A stretch of DNA of 64,000 nucleotides from Gracilimonas amylolytica. GTDB taxonomy: Bacteria > Bacteroidota > Rhodothermia > Balneolales > Balneolaceae. Each line of letters opens with the position of its first letter. Positions within the stretch are counted from its first letter, which is position 1. The DNA lies in the NCBI RefSeq assembly GCF_002911695.1, contig NZ_PQBS01000007.1:62001-126000 (forward strand), in the 5' to 3' direction. Shown here piece after piece: positions 1-8,713 of this stretch. The position numbers and the translations under genes are program-made. The notes below the pieces were generated by a model that did not search any database, had not been told where the DNA came from, and saw nothing but the letters and a program-made list of their open reading frames with translations.

Positions 1-1
1 C

Positions 2-1159
2 GAAAGTCAGGATTGTCTTTGTAAGGGGTTGGTTGAACGAATTGGAGCTGTAACGTCAATCATCAAACAAGAATTCAAAGGGGAGAAGCCATTCAAAAAG
101 ACGATGGTCATTGAAAATCATGCCTCCGCTCTAAAGACCGTTATGGAATTATTGGTCGAGGCAGATAATGATCACCTTCAGTCCCTTGATGAAATTGAAG
201 CCGTGGGCCACCGGGTGGTTCATGGAGGTGAGACATTCAAGGATTCTGTACTCATTGATGAAGATGTGGAAGAAGCCATTCAACAGGCATTTGACATTGC
301 CCCTTTACACAATCCACCAAATCTGGATGGAATCAGGGCTGCCAAAAAACATTTACCGAACGTTCCCCATGTGGCTGTGTTCGATACCGCTTTTCATCAT
401 TCCATACCTAAGCATGCCTTTTTATACGGCATACCAAATCGTTTGTACAGACGATATAAGATCAGGAAATATGGGTTTCATGGAACATCTCACTATTACG
501 TAAGCCGAAAGTATTTCAAAGAGACACAAAGAAAAAAAGAAGGCTCAAAGATCATAACCTGTCATTTGGGTAATGGGTGTTCTGTCACTGCTATCAAAGA
601 TGGTCAATCCTACGACACCAGTATGGGATTTTCGCCACTTGAAGGTCTCGTTATGGGAACCCGAAGCGGTGATATTGATCCATCTATCCTGTTTTATCTG
701 ATCGAAAAAGAAGAGCTATCTCTGGCCAATGTGCACGCTCTGTTGAACAAACACAGTGGTCTGCTTGGGTTGAGCGGATATGCTGCCGATATGCGTGACC
801 TTCTTGAAGAGGCTGAAAATGGCGACCGCAGGTGCATTGAAGCCGTTGACGTGTTTTGTTACAGGGTACGCAAATACATAGGTTCGTACATTGCAGCTCT
901 GAATGGGGTGGATGCGATCATCTTTACAGGTGGTATTGGAGAGAACGCAGCCCCTATACGTGAAAAGATCATGGAAGACATGGACTTTGCAGGTGTTCAA
1001 CTGGATCTGAACAAGAATAAGGATCGCGGTGAATCAACCCTGATCACAACTGAAGATTCAGACACAGAAGTGCACGTTATTCCAACCAATGAGGAATTGG
1101 TTATCGCTATTGATGCGGCCAAAATTGCAACAGCATCCAAACAAACTCCATGGGCCTAA
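2..1159 (+). CDS. ackA: Acetate kinase, 5'-truncated by window edge
   Basis: Acetate kinase interconverts acetyl phosphate plus ADP and acetate plus ATP in the cytoplasm, downstream of phosphotransacetylase. The frame is open to the left edge and reads ...KGLVERIG, which lies roughly 20 or more residues inside a normal AckA, so the TTG at 29 is not the start. Visible family motifs are KYGFHGTSH, the phosphate/acetate-site block around GNGCSVTA, MGTRSGDIDP, and TGGIGENA near the C-terminus. The stop overlaps the ATG of the next gene by 10 bases, suggesting translational coupling. Phosphotransacetylase lies two genes downstream, so the Pta-Ack pathway is encoded in one transcription unit. The missing N-terminus is due to the window, not to a mutation. 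Confidence 0.96.
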   Translation, partial: ESQDCLCKGLVERIGAVTSIIKQEFKGEKPFKKTMVIENHASALKTVMELLVEADNDHLQSLDEIEAVGHRVVHGGETFKDSVLIDEDVEEAIQQAFDIAPLHNPPNLDGIRAAKKHLPNVPHVAVFDTAFHHSIPKHAFLYGIPNRLYRRYKIRKYGFHGTSHYYVSRKYFKETQRKKEGSKIITCHLGNGCSVTAIKDGQSYDTSMGFSPLEGLVMGTRSGDIDPSILFYLIEKEELSLANVHALLNKHSGLLGLSGYAADMRDLLEEAENGDRRCIEAVDVFCYRVRKYIGSYIAALNGVDAIIFTGGIGENAAPIREKIMEDMDFAGVQLDLNKNKDRGESTLITTEDSDTEVHVIPTNEELVIAIDAAKIATASKQTPWA

Positions 1160-2937
1160 ACTATACAAAATGGATCAAAAACACTGCCCGGACTTTTAAT
1201 AAAAGTCCTATTGGAAGCAGGGTGAAGTCTGTTTTGTTTTTGATAACTGCAGCGATTTTTTTCGTTTCGTGTTCGAGCACCAGCTGGGTAGTTATTGAAG
1301 AAGATGCCATGGATATCAGTGATTATGAACTGATAGACTCAGAGTTCTTTTTGGATCCTAATGATGTGATAACCCCTCAGGCCCCCATATTTGATGCAGA
1401 CCTGATGGCTATCAACACGTATGAGTATGCACAACGGATCAAAACAGAAAGGTATATTCAAAGATACCGGCCTCGTGTTGGATACGTCATGCTTGGCTTA
1501 GCCGGTGCCGGTCTTTCCTACTATGCGGCCTTTTCTGATCAGTTGCTACAGCAACCTTCTGATCTGCAGAGATATTCTTTGATAGGGGCCGGTACGCTGC
1601 TTTCAGGTTTATCTTTTCTGAATATGAAACCGGTAGATGAACCTACCAAAACGGGAGAGACCAGGCTTTTACGTAAGACCGGTACTACTATGGTTGCAGA
1701 CACCATTGAGACGTTACCATATACTGATGAGTTGCCCAAAGTCACCATTGCATATGGTGACAGCCTTTTGATACAAAACAAAACTTATGCATTCAATGAC
1801 AATAATATATCGGTCAATCTTGCGGATGAACTTGACGCGGATCTGTTTGGAGAAGAACCTGAACACGAGATCAGGATCACAGTTGAATATGATACATTAA
1901 AAACGGTTACAACCACTCCGGTTTCATCTGTTTTTGAGCAGTTTGTCGTTGTTAATTCTGAAATCACTCCACTCAGAAATGCCGCAGAAGTGAATACAGA
2001 TAATGTACTAACAGATCTGGCAGAGGGTAGTCAACTTAAAATGGTTGAGAGGGAAGGGGATTGGTTTAAAGTAATGTATGGGATATCAGAAACATGGATC
2101 TCAGCAAATGATGTTTATACCATCTGGAGACCATCTGAATTTTCCTCTGATCTCACCGTTGTAACGATCCCGAATATACCCTTTGGCTCAATAGATGTTG
2201 AAAGGGATATACCGGAATTAGGAGATCTATCAACTAATACTGCGGCACTGATCATCTCAAATGATCAATATTCCGGTAGTTTAAGCGAAAGAACCTATGG
2301 TGATCGGGACAGTGAATTGATGGAAGAATACTTCAAACAGGGATTTGGTATCCGATCAAATAATATTATCAAAAGTTCTAACATAGATTCAGCTGAACAG
2401 CTCAATTCTGCGGCTAACCGGTTAACTAATTTGGTCGACACTAATCGGAATAAAGTGCTGGTCTACATCAATGGGTACGGTATTATTCAGGATGGAAAAT
2501 TATATCTGGCAGGTGTGAACCATAGCGAAGAAAATAATGTCCTGATCAACCTAACATCTCTTTTTGATCAAATATCAGGATCAGAGGTTGAGCAGGTTAT
2601 TGGAATAGTTGATCTTGATATCGTGGAATCCGATAAATCAAATTTGAGATATCAATCTGTGGTTTCAGGTTTGGTAAATACGATCTCAAGGTCTGCGGTT
2701 ATCTTTTCATCACAAACAGATCAGCGTTCAGGTATCTTTACTTCATCAACCGGTGAAAAGAATCGGCATAGTATTTTCACCTATTATCTTGCCGAGGCCT
2801 TAAAGCAACGGAAAACTGGTCTGGATCAGATCTTTGATCACCTTCAGAGAAACGTGCCATTTCGCTCCCGAAGTATTTATGATCGCCCTCAGGATCCGGT
2901 ACTCATTGGGAAAAATGACCTTCAGTTAGTTGATTGA
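1150..2937 (+). CDS. Lipoprotein with bacterial SH3 and degenerate caspase-like (C14) domain
   Basis: A 595-residue protein, probably an envelope lipoprotein: basic N-terminus, hydrophobic stretch and lipobox FVSC with acceptor Cys41. Two hydrophobic stretches lie near 112-130 and 143-158. Residues about 268-325 resemble a bacterial SH3 domain (LRNAAEVNTDN, then EGDWFKV and the ETWIS strand). Residues about 365-595 have the layout of a caspase-like C14 fold: an ALIISNDQY first strand, then VLVYINGYG where active relatives have a GHG motif (His replaced by Tyr444), and GIVDLDIV near 486-493 where active relatives have DAC. Both catalytic residues are therefore missing and a scaffold or sensor role is more likely than protease activity. 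The start overlaps ackA and the end overlaps the EamA gene. The domain assignment rests on motif layout only. Confidence 0.72.
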   Translation: MGLNYTKWIKNTARTFNKSPIGSRVKSVLFLITAAIFFVSCSSTSWVVIEEDAMDISDYELIDSEFFLDPNDVITPQAPIFDADLMAINTYEYAQRIKTERYIQRYRPRVGYVMLGLAGAGLSYYAAFSDQLLQQPSDLQRYSLIGAGTLLSGLSFLNMKPVDEPTKTGETRLLRKTGTTMVADTIETLPYTDELPKVTIAYGDSLLIQNKTYAFNDNNISVNLADELDADLFGEEPEHEIRITVEYDTLKTVTTTPVSSVFEQFVVVNSEITPLRNAAEVNTDNVLTDLAEGSQLKMVEREGDWFKVMYGISETWISANDVYTIWRPSEFSSDLTVVTIPNIPFGSIDVERDIPELGDLSTNTAALIISNDQYSGSLSERTYGDRDSELMEEYFKQGFGIRSNNIIKSSNIDSAEQLNSAANRLTNLVDTNRNKVLVYINGYGIIQDGKLYLAGVNHSEENNVLINLTSLFDQISGSEVEQVIGIVDLDIVESDKSNLRYQSVVSGLVNTISRSAVIFSSQTDQRSGIFTSSTGEKNRHSIFTYYLAEALKQRKTGLDQIFDHLQRNVPFRSRSIYDRPQDPVLIGKNDLQLVD

Positions 2938-3800
2938 TGGGATTCCTGTATATTTTTTTTAGTGTAAGCTGTTCTCTTGCCATAGCTCAGATCCTCAAAG
3001 TTGCTGAAAACAACAGGATGAGAGTGATGAATATCCTTGTTATAAATTACCTGGCCGGTTCACTCATAAGCATCTTCAATTCTGCCGAATTTGAAAACGT
3101 TAGCCTTAATGTAACCGATCACGGTTTTGTGATCGGAGGGATGATGGTGATCCTCGGATTGATCTTCATAGGTAACCTGGTGGCCTACAGTCGTTCAATT
3201 GACCGAGTTGGCATGGGGGTAAGTATTGCTGCTATGCGTATGTCGCTTATATTCCCGATCGCGGTGAGTTTGTTTGTATTTAATGAGGAATTAGCCTCGG
3301 TACGGTATCTGGGGATTGTAATAGCTTTAGGCGCCTTGCTTTTAATGGTGCCAAAGATCAAAACTAAGAGTATATCCGGTATATCAGATGCCTGGCTGCC
3401 TGTGCTGATCTTTTTGATGACCGGTGCTGCAGATTCAAGTTTAAAGGTCTATGAAAGGCTGTTTTCAACTCAACTTTCAGAGGAACTCTTTGTGTCCGGT
3501 ATTTTCATCATATCTTTCCTAACCGGTATGGGGATTTTGATAAAAAGGGGTAAACTTCATTTTACCTTTAAAGAGATTGGGTATGGTATAGCTACTGGAA
3601 TTGTAAATCTATATTCCTCTATTTTTCTGATATATGCCCTTAAATTGATGCCGGGTTCAGTGGTATTTCCAATTGTTAATGTATCGTTGGTTATTTTAGG
3701 CACATTGATCGGTGTATGGATCTGGAAAGATAAACCAACCGTAAAGCAGTGGTCAGGATTAGCTGCTGCAGTAATTTCAATCATTTTATTGATAGGATAA
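2937..3800 (+). CDS. EamA/DMT-family transporter
   Basis: About 287 residues with roughly ten hydrophobic segments arranged as two repeats, the usual design of the drug/metabolite transporter (EamA) superfamily of inner-membrane exporters. The second half ends with the typical pattern of a conserved small-residue helix (PGSVVFPIVNVSLVILGTL) followed by a WKDKPT loop and a final helix. The ATG at 2937 overlaps the TGA of the upstream lipoprotein gene; a TTG one codon earlier is also possible. The stop shares bases with the pta start (TAATG). The substrate cannot be read from sequence. Its location between ackA and pta suggests co-expression but does not prove a role in acetate or acyl metabolism. 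Confidence 0.82.
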   Translation: MGFLYIFFSVSCSLAIAQILKVAENNRMRVMNILVINYLAGSLISIFNSAEFENVSLNVTDHGFVIGGMMVILGLIFIGNLVAYSRSIDRVGMGVSIAAMRMSLIFPIAVSLFVFNEELASVRYLGIVIALGALLLMVPKIKTKSISGISDAWLPVLIFLMTGAADSSLKVYERLFSTQLSEELFVSGIFIISFLTGMGILIKRGKLHFTFKEIGYGIATGIVNLYSSIFLIYALKLMPGSVVFPIVNVSLVILGTLIGVWIWKDKPTVKQWSGLAAAVISIILLIG

Positions 3801-4747
3801 TGAGTTTTATACAAGACATAAGAGAAAGAGCGTCTCGATCCCCAAAAAGAATCGTATTACCGCGTTCTTCAGATGAGCGTGTGATCAAAGCGGCTGAATT
3901 TCTTAAAAATAACAATCTGGCACACCCCATTCTGATAAGGAATGAGGAAGGTGACATTCCCAAAGACCTCGAAGCAGTTGATCCGGTTTCTGATAAAAGA
4001 TTGAGCACCTACGCCTCTTTGTTTTACGAAAGAAGAAAACATAAAGGAATAACCGAGGCTGAAAGTATGGAGATCGTTAAAGATCCATTATTCTTTGCAG
4101 CCTCCATGCTTGCAAATGGTGATGCCGATGGTGCCGTGGCCGGGTCAGTGTCCACGACCGGAGATGTATTGCGGGCAGCTATTCAGACCATAGGGTTAAA
4201 AAAAGGGTCTAATGTTGTCTCAAGTGTGTTTATTATGAGCTTTGAAGATGGCAGGGTTTACACGTACGGTGATTGTGCAGTTGTGCCATACCCTAATGAA
4301 AAGCAGCTGGCTACCATAGCTATTGATTCGGCTCAAACCCATGAGAAGGTAACGGGTAATGAACCTAAAGTTGCCATGCTTTCATTTTCAACGAAGGGTA
4401 GTGCAGAACACGAACGGATCGATTTGGTTAGAAATGCTTTAGAGCTCGTCAAGACCCATGATCTTTCTTTCCCGATAGATGGAGAGCTTCAGTTCGATGC
4501 CGCTACGGTTCCGGCAATTGGAAATCGAAAAGCTCCTGGATCTGAGGTGGCAGGACAAGCGAATGTGTTTATCTTTCCTAACCTGGATGCCGGTAATATC
4601 AGTTATAAGATCACTGAGCGACTTGCAGGTGCTACGGCGACCGGTCCTGTCATTCAGGGACTTGCCAAACCAATGATGGATCTTTCGAGAGGTTGCAGCT
4701 GGGAAGATATTGTAAATACGGCCTGTGTTTGTGCATTGATGAATTGA
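3800..4747 (+). CDS. pta: Phosphate acetyltransferase
   Basis: Converts acetyl-CoA and phosphate to acetyl phosphate and CoA, the partner reaction of acetate kinase. The protein has 315 residues, the length of the short, single-domain Pta without the N-terminal DRTGG/BioD-like extension of enterobacterial enzymes. Family signatures include RIVLPRSSDERV at the N-terminus, the DGAVAGSVSTT block, and a C-terminal catalytic region with PNLDAGNISYK and GPVIQGLAKP. I chose the ATG at 3800, which overlaps the upstream stop (TAATG). A longer frame from a GTG at 3749 would only add residues that overlap the transporter gene. A small perfect hairpin (4761-4775) follows before tmk. Confidence 0.95.
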   Translation: MSFIQDIRERASRSPKRIVLPRSSDERVIKAAEFLKNNNLAHPILIRNEEGDIPKDLEAVDPVSDKRLSTYASLFYERRKHKGITEAESMEIVKDPLFFAASMLANGDADGAVAGSVSTTGDVLRAAIQTIGLKKGSNVVSSVFIMSFEDGRVYTYGDCAVVPYPNEKQLATIAIDSAQTHEKVTGNEPKVAMLSFSTKGSAEHERIDLVRNALELVKTHDLSFPIDGELQFDAATVPAIGNRKAPGSEVAGQANVFIFPNLDAGNISYKITERLAGATATGPVIQGLAKPMMDLSRGCSWEDIVNTACVCALMN

Positions 4748-4760
4748 GAAACTTAAAACC

Positions 4761-4775
4761 GGGAGAATGTCTCCC
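4761..4775 (+). repeat. Small perfect hairpin between pta and tmk
   Basis: GGGAGA and TCTCCC flank a 3-base ATG loop. No T-run follows, so it does not look like an intrinsic terminator. It could be a processing or stability element, or chance. Confidence 0.4.
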
Positions 4776-4789
4776 AATCAAATAACAAC

Positions 4790-5398
4790 ATGTTAATAAC
4801 ATTTGAAGGCATAGATGGAAGCGGTAAATCTACTCAGATCGATCTGCTGCAAAAATATTTAAATGATAAAGGTTACAAGGTTAATGTTTTCAGAGAACCC
4901 GGTGGTACGGATGTATCTGAAATGATAAGAGGTATGCTGCTTAACCCGGAAATAGATATCGATCCCGTAACTGAACTATTGTTATTCTCAGCGGCCCGTT
5001 CACAACTGGTGGCCGAAAAATTACTGCCATTACTCAAAAAAGATGTCATAGTAATACTTGACAGGTTCTTTGATTCCACTACAGCCTATCAGGGGTTTGG
5101 CAGGAAGAGTATTCCGATAGAACAGATCAAGCAGATCAATAAAGTGGCTACTCACCAGCTCGTACCGGATCTAACCTTTTACCTTCGTCTGAGTCTTAAA
5201 GAAGCAGCTGAACGAACCAGGCAATTTGAGAAGGACCGTATGGAGCTTTCCGGAGATAGCTTCTTCCAAAATGTGTTTGAAGGATTTGAACACTTGTCAA
5301 AAACGGAGGAACGGTTCAAAGCAATAGATGCCGGTCAGGATATTCAGGCTATACATGAGGATATCGTAAGTATTCTTGAGAAGAGGTTGGAAAAGTGA
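4790..5398 (+). CDS. tmk: Thymidylate kinase
   Basis: Phosphorylates dTMP to dTDP in the de novo and salvage routes to dTTP. At 202 residues it has the usual bacterial size. The P-loop EGIDGSGKST lies at residues 6-15. The substrate-site DR(F/Y) motif is LDRFFDSTTAYQG, and the LID region carries the RTRQFEKDRME segment of the TMP kinase family. It is the last gene of the probable ackA-to-tmk transcription unit, with a 42-base spacer from pta that holds a short hairpin. An intergenic region with a clear promoter for the following gene comes next. Confidence 0.95.
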   Translation: MLITFEGIDGSGKSTQIDLLQKYLNDKGYKVNVFREPGGTDVSEMIRGMLLNPEIDIDPVTELLLFSAARSQLVAEKLLPLLKKDVIVILDRFFDSTTAYQGFGRKSIPIEQIKQINKVATHQLVPDLTFYLRLSLKEAAERTRQFEKDRMELSGDSFFQNVFEGFEHLSKTEERFKAIDAGQDIQAIHEDIVSILEKRLEK

Positions 5399-5481
5399 GT
5401 AGGGTAAAAGCAAAATCTTTCCAAGAAAAGACATTTTATCATAAAAAAGTTAAAGAAAATAGATTTTTATACCTCTGGATA

Positions 5482-5513
5482 ATTGAGGCTTAGTCATATT
5501 ATCCGTAAATTTG
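5482..5513 (+). promoter_or_regulatory. Predicted Bacteroidota-type promoter for the SRPBCC gene
   Basis: ATTG at 5482-5485 is followed by 20 bases and then TAAATTTG at 5506-5513, matching the -33 (TTTG) and -7 (TAnnTTTG) boxes of the housekeeping sigma factor in this bacterial group. It lies about 90 bases before the ATG at 5605, in the 206-base gap after tmk. No other feature was seen in that gap. Confidence 0.6.
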
Positions 5514-5604
5514 GAACAATCTGGATGAGTCCTGCCTTTTTCCATGACAACCAGTTCATCAAAAGAATACAATTCTAACGATCATAACTACCAAGTATTA
5601 AATT

Positions 5605-6078
5605 ATGGCGCACGAAAGAATCGAAATTGATCTACCTCTTGCCAAAGTCTACGAACTCTTAAGTAACCCAGTTGATTTTCCTAAGTTTCTGGAACGCATC
5701 GATAAAGTTGAGCGAATTAACTCGCAAACTTTTGAGTACAAAACAATGATTGGGGACGAAGAGTACAATTGGACCACTAACCTCATTGACAATCTACGCA
5801 ACACCCGTTTTGCATGGATCACCATCAGTGGTAATCTGAACCAAACCGGAACCATTCGCTTCACTCCGCTTGATAATGGAGAGCGAACTCGTGTTGAGTT
5901 TTCATTAGACTACCGAACATTTTTCGGGGAGCCTGAGGAAGAACTAGCTTCTTTTATTGAAGATTCACCGGCTCAATTAGCTAAAGACCTTAAGAAATTT
6001 AAGGAATTGGCTGAAGGCGGTACTTTCAAAGAGACTCCAATTGAGTCAGACGAAGAGAAAGAAGAAGTTACTGCGTAA
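5605..6078 (+). CDS. SRPBCC (START-like) ligand-binding protein
   Basis: A 157-residue cytoplasmic protein with the SRPBCC/polyketide-cyclase-like pattern: an N-terminal strand ERIEIDLPLAKVYELLSNP followed by DFPKFLERIDKVE, then several strands (FEYKTMIGDEEYNW, TRFAWITISG, GTIRFTPLDNGERTRVEFSL) and a long C-terminal helix ending in an acidic tail. Such proteins form a helix-grip fold around a hydrophobic ligand; the ligand here is unknown. The gene has its own promoter-like sequence and its own downstream terminator, so it is probably monocistronic. Confidence 0.75.
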   Translation: MAHERIEIDLPLAKVYELLSNPVDFPKFLERIDKVERINSQTFEYKTMIGDEEYNWTTNLIDNLRNTRFAWITISGNLNQTGTIRFTPLDNGERTRVEFSLDYRTFFGEPEEELASFIEDSPAQLAKDLKKFKELAEGGTFKETPIESDEEKEEVTA

Positions 6079-6105
6079 GCAGATTCAATTACTATTATTT
6101 GTTAA

Positions 6106-6137
6106 GTGCGCATCCTAACCGATGCGCATTTTTTTTG
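6106..6137 (+). terminator. Intrinsic terminator after the SRPBCC gene
   Basis: A perfect 8-bp stem TGCGCATC / GATGCGCA (6107-6114, 6121-6128) with loop CTAACC, followed by eight T residues. It separates this gene from aroE. Confidence 0.9.
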
Positions 6138-6153
6138 TCAATAGATCATTATC

Positions 6154-7005
6154 ATGAATTTCAGTGAATTCCTGGCTTCTGAATCGAGCCAATACCCGCA
6201 TTATTTGTTAATTGGAAGTCCCATCAGTCACAGTGTGTCACCTTTGATGCATAATACAGCCCTTCAGCATCATGGACTTAAGGCCGAATATCATGCCGTT
6301 GGGGTCAGACAAAGTGAGATACCAAGCCTTATTTCCCATTTTAACAAACTGGAGTTCCTTGGCGCTAATGTGACCATACCCTATAAGGAAACCATGTTTG
6401 AAGCCATGGATACTTTGGGTATGGAAGCCGCACAGATCGAGGCGATCAACACGATCGTAAAACGGGATGGTAAAATAATTGGTGAGAATACCGATGAATA
6501 CGGATTCCGGGTTCCCATTGAGGAATATGCAGATGAACTTTATGGAGAGCGTGCGGTGATCTTTGGAACCGGTGGAGCCACTAAAGCTATTTGTTATGCT
6601 CTTAAAGACATGGGGGTGGATGAAATAGTTATGGTTTCCAGAAGGCCGGGCCAATATGATCCTTCAGGTTCTGTGACTATGTGTAATTATGATAACTGGA
6701 CGGCTTACGCTGAGGATGCCTCCATTATAATCAACGCAACACCATTGGGTATGACTCCAAATACAGAAGCATCTCCGGTTAAGAGTGACCAAATTGAAAT
6801 GTTATCGGGTAAAATTTGTTACGATGTTGTTTATAATCCTCAGGAAACCACATTTTTAAAACAAGCAAAAAAAGTAGATGGTATCCCGGTTGGCGGACTG
6901 GATATGTTGATCCATCAGGCCGCTAAGTCATTTAAACTATGGACCGGACAGGAATTCCCGCTCGGTCTGGTAAAAATGAAATTAGATGAAGTCTACCCAG
7001 ATTGA
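6154..7005 (+). CDS. aroE: Shikimate dehydrogenase
   Basis: Reduces 3-dehydroshikimate to shikimate with NADPH in the pathway to chorismate and hence tryptophan. The 283-residue protein shows the substrate motif GSPISHSVSPLMHN (21-34), NVTIPYK with the catalytic lysine at 78, and NTDEYGF with the catalytic aspartate at 114. The cofactor loop GTGGATKA is at about 138-145. It is the first gene of a plus-strand run aroE-pgeF-HDAC, and its last 20 bases overlap pgeF, implying coupling. It is not part of the trp operon in this window. Confidence 0.95.
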   Translation: MNFSEFLASESSQYPHYLLIGSPISHSVSPLMHNTALQHHGLKAEYHAVGVRQSEIPSLISHFNKLEFLGANVTIPYKETMFEAMDTLGMEAAQIEAINTIVKRDGKIIGENTDEYGFRVPIEEYADELYGERAVIFGTGGATKAICYALKDMGVDEIVMVSRRPGQYDPSGSVTMCNYDNWTAYAEDASIIINATPLGMTPNTEASPVKSDQIEMLSGKICYDVVYNPQETTFLKQAKKVDGIPVGGLDMLIHQAAKSFKLWTGQEFPLGLVKMKLDEVYPD

Positions 7006-7744
7006 ATTTATTCGACCCAATCAATTGAATGGAGTGGGTATTTCCAGTTGGTTTACTCTAAGAAACCAAGAGAACATTAACTCAGATCATAAAATCGCAG
7101 GGCTTAATCTTGGTTTAAATACTGACGAATTGCAGGAAGTTGTGGCTCAAAACCGAAAACTACTGATGAGAGAACTGGGAATTGATAGCCAACAGTTAGC
7201 CTATGCCAAACAGGTTCATAAAACTCACATTGAAAAAGTAAATGTTGGGGGTGAGTACCCTGATACGGATGGTATGGTTACTAATAAAGGTAATCTGGTT
7301 CTGGCAATTCAGGTAGCAGATTGTGCAGCCATTCTTTTGGGAGACAGTAAAAACCGGGTTATTGGTGCGGCTCATGCCGGTTGGAGAGGAGCTGCGGGTA
7401 ACATTTGTATCAAGGTATTAGATAAAATGAAAGACCTTGGCGCTGACCCAACACATATAAAAGCTTTTATCAGTCCATGTATATCTCTCAAGAATTTTGA
7501 GGTAGGCCCGGAAGTTGCCCAACAATTTCCATCACAATATGTGGACTATTCGTCTTATGAGAAGCCACATGTAGATCTGAGTTTATTTTTAAAAGATCAG
7601 CTAATTAACGAAGGCGTTCCTGTAGAGAATATTGAAGTACACCAGAAGTGTACGATAGATAACGAAGATCTGTATTCGTATCGACGTCAGAAAGAGAAGA
7701 GTGGAAGAATGATGGCTTTGATCAAACTCGATCAGGAAAGTTAA
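6986..7744 (+). CDS. pgeF: PgeF/YfiH family peptidoglycan-editing and purine nucleoside phosphorylase-type protein
   Basis: A 252-residue member of the multicopper-polyphenol-oxidase-like (YfiH, DUF152) family. Characterised members are zinc enzymes with purine nucleoside phosphorylase/adenosine deaminase activity, and E. coli PgeF removes mis-incorporated Ser from peptidoglycan precursors. The zinc-site motifs are visible: KQVHKTH, VADCAAILLGD and the hallmark HAGWRGAAGN. The C-terminal region has DLYSYRR, typical of the family. The ATG at 6986 lies within aroE (20-base overlap). Which activity dominates in this organism cannot be told from sequence. Confidence 0.9.
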   Translation: MKSTQIEFIRPNQLNGVGISSWFTLRNQENINSDHKIAGLNLGLNTDELQEVVAQNRKLLMRELGIDSQQLAYAKQVHKTHIEKVNVGGEYPDTDGMVTNKGNLVLAIQVADCAAILLGDSKNRVIGAAHAGWRGAAGNICIKVLDKMKDLGADPTHIKAFISPCISLKNFEVGPEVAQQFPSQYVDYSSYEKPHVDLSLFLKDQLINEGVPVENIEVHQKCTIDNEDLYSYRRQKEKSGRMMALIKLDQES

Positions 7745-7745
7745 G

Positions 7746-8645
7746 TTGAGAGTAAGTTACAGCCCGTATTACGTAGCGGATATACCTGATGACCATGTGT
7801 TTCCCATGAAAAAATTCAGTGGCCTGCATAGCTACCTGACTAGTCATAACATAGTACAAGAGAAAGACGTAATAACACCTTCGTTAGTTGAATTTCCAAG
7901 TTTGATCACGGTTCATTCCGATCGGTATGCAAACGCAGTCTGGACTGGTGAACTGGACAGAAAGGAGATCAGAAGGATGGGACTGCCCTGGAGTAAATCC
8001 CTGGCCGTACGTTCCAGACTGGCTGTCCAAGGGACCATCAATGCCGGATTAATGGCATTACAGGATGGTTTATCGGGAAACCTGGCAGGAGGCACTCATC
8101 ATTCCATGCCTGACCACGGAGAAGGCTTTTGTGTTTACAATGATGTGGCTGTTGCTATTCGTGTATTGCAGCAATCCATGTGGGTGAATAAAGTATTGGT
8201 GATAGATTGTGATGTGCATCAGGGGAATGGAACAGCTCACATATTTGAACATGATGAATCGGTGTACACATTTTCTATACACGGGCAAAATAATTATCCG
8301 TTTAAGAAACCACCTTCTAATTTGGATATAGGTCTCCCGGATAAAACCGGAGATCGCGATTATCAAACCGCATTAATAGATGCCTTGGATAGGATCAGGA
8401 TCGAATTTGAACCGGACCTAGTGTTTTATCTTGGAGGGATCGATCCTCTTGAAAGAGACCACTTTGGCCGATTGTCGTTGACATTGTCCGGTTTACGGGA
8501 AAGAGATCGTATAGTCTTGGAAACGGTTAAACAATGGAATAAACCGATCACTCTGTTACTTTCAGGTGGTTATGCCCCAACATTGAATGAGACAGTTACG
8601 GCACACGCACAAATGTTTGAAGTCGCAAAAGAAATGGGGTTTTGA
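7746..8645 (+). CDS. Histone deacetylase-superfamily deacetylase
   Basis: A 299-residue class I/AcuC-like zinc deacetylase. Catalytic features are in order: the tandem histidines in GGTHHS (118-119), GEGFCVYNDVAVA, the metal-binding DCDVHQGNGT (Asp156 and His158), and GGIDPLERD, which supplies the last metal aspartate. Bacterial relatives act on acetylated proteins (such as acetyl-CoA synthetase), acetylpolyamines or other small N-acetyl compounds. The substrate is not evident here. The start is a TTG immediately after the pgeF stop, so it is probably co-translated with it. An acetyl-phosphate pathway (ackA-pta) lies nearby but the functional link is speculative. Confidence 0.88.
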   Translation: MRVSYSPYYVADIPDDHVFPMKKFSGLHSYLTSHNIVQEKDVITPSLVEFPSLITVHSDRYANAVWTGELDRKEIRRMGLPWSKSLAVRSRLAVQGTINAGLMALQDGLSGNLAGGTHHSMPDHGEGFCVYNDVAVAIRVLQQSMWVNKVLVIDCDVHQGNGTAHIFEHDESVYTFSIHGQNNYPFKKPPSNLDIGLPDKTGDRDYQTALIDALDRIRIEFEPDLVFYLGGIDPLERDHFGRLSLTLSGLRERDRIVLETVKQWNKPITLLLSGGYAPTLNETVTAHAQMFEVAKEMGF

Positions 8646-8713
8646 GCTGTCATTTATTACCTTGAACGCCGTTCATAAAGATAATTTTAACTGAATCATA
8701 TTCATCTCTAAGA

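Noticed and set aside
29-1159. TTG at 29 as the start of acetate kinase
   Set aside because: The frame continues upstream to the window edge and encodes ESQDCLCKG, followed by LVERIG, which is internal to AckA; the real start is outside the window.
1150-2937. Active caspase-type protease
   Set aside because: Neither the His of GHG nor the Cys of DAC is present in the caspase-like region.
3749-3799. N-terminal extension of pta from a GTG
   Set aside because: The 17 extra residues lie in the transporter gene and do not match Pta; the ATG at 3800 gives the family N-terminus.
6238-6654. 138-aa antisense frame in aroE
   Set aside because: Mirrors the coding bias of aroE; no domain or promoter.
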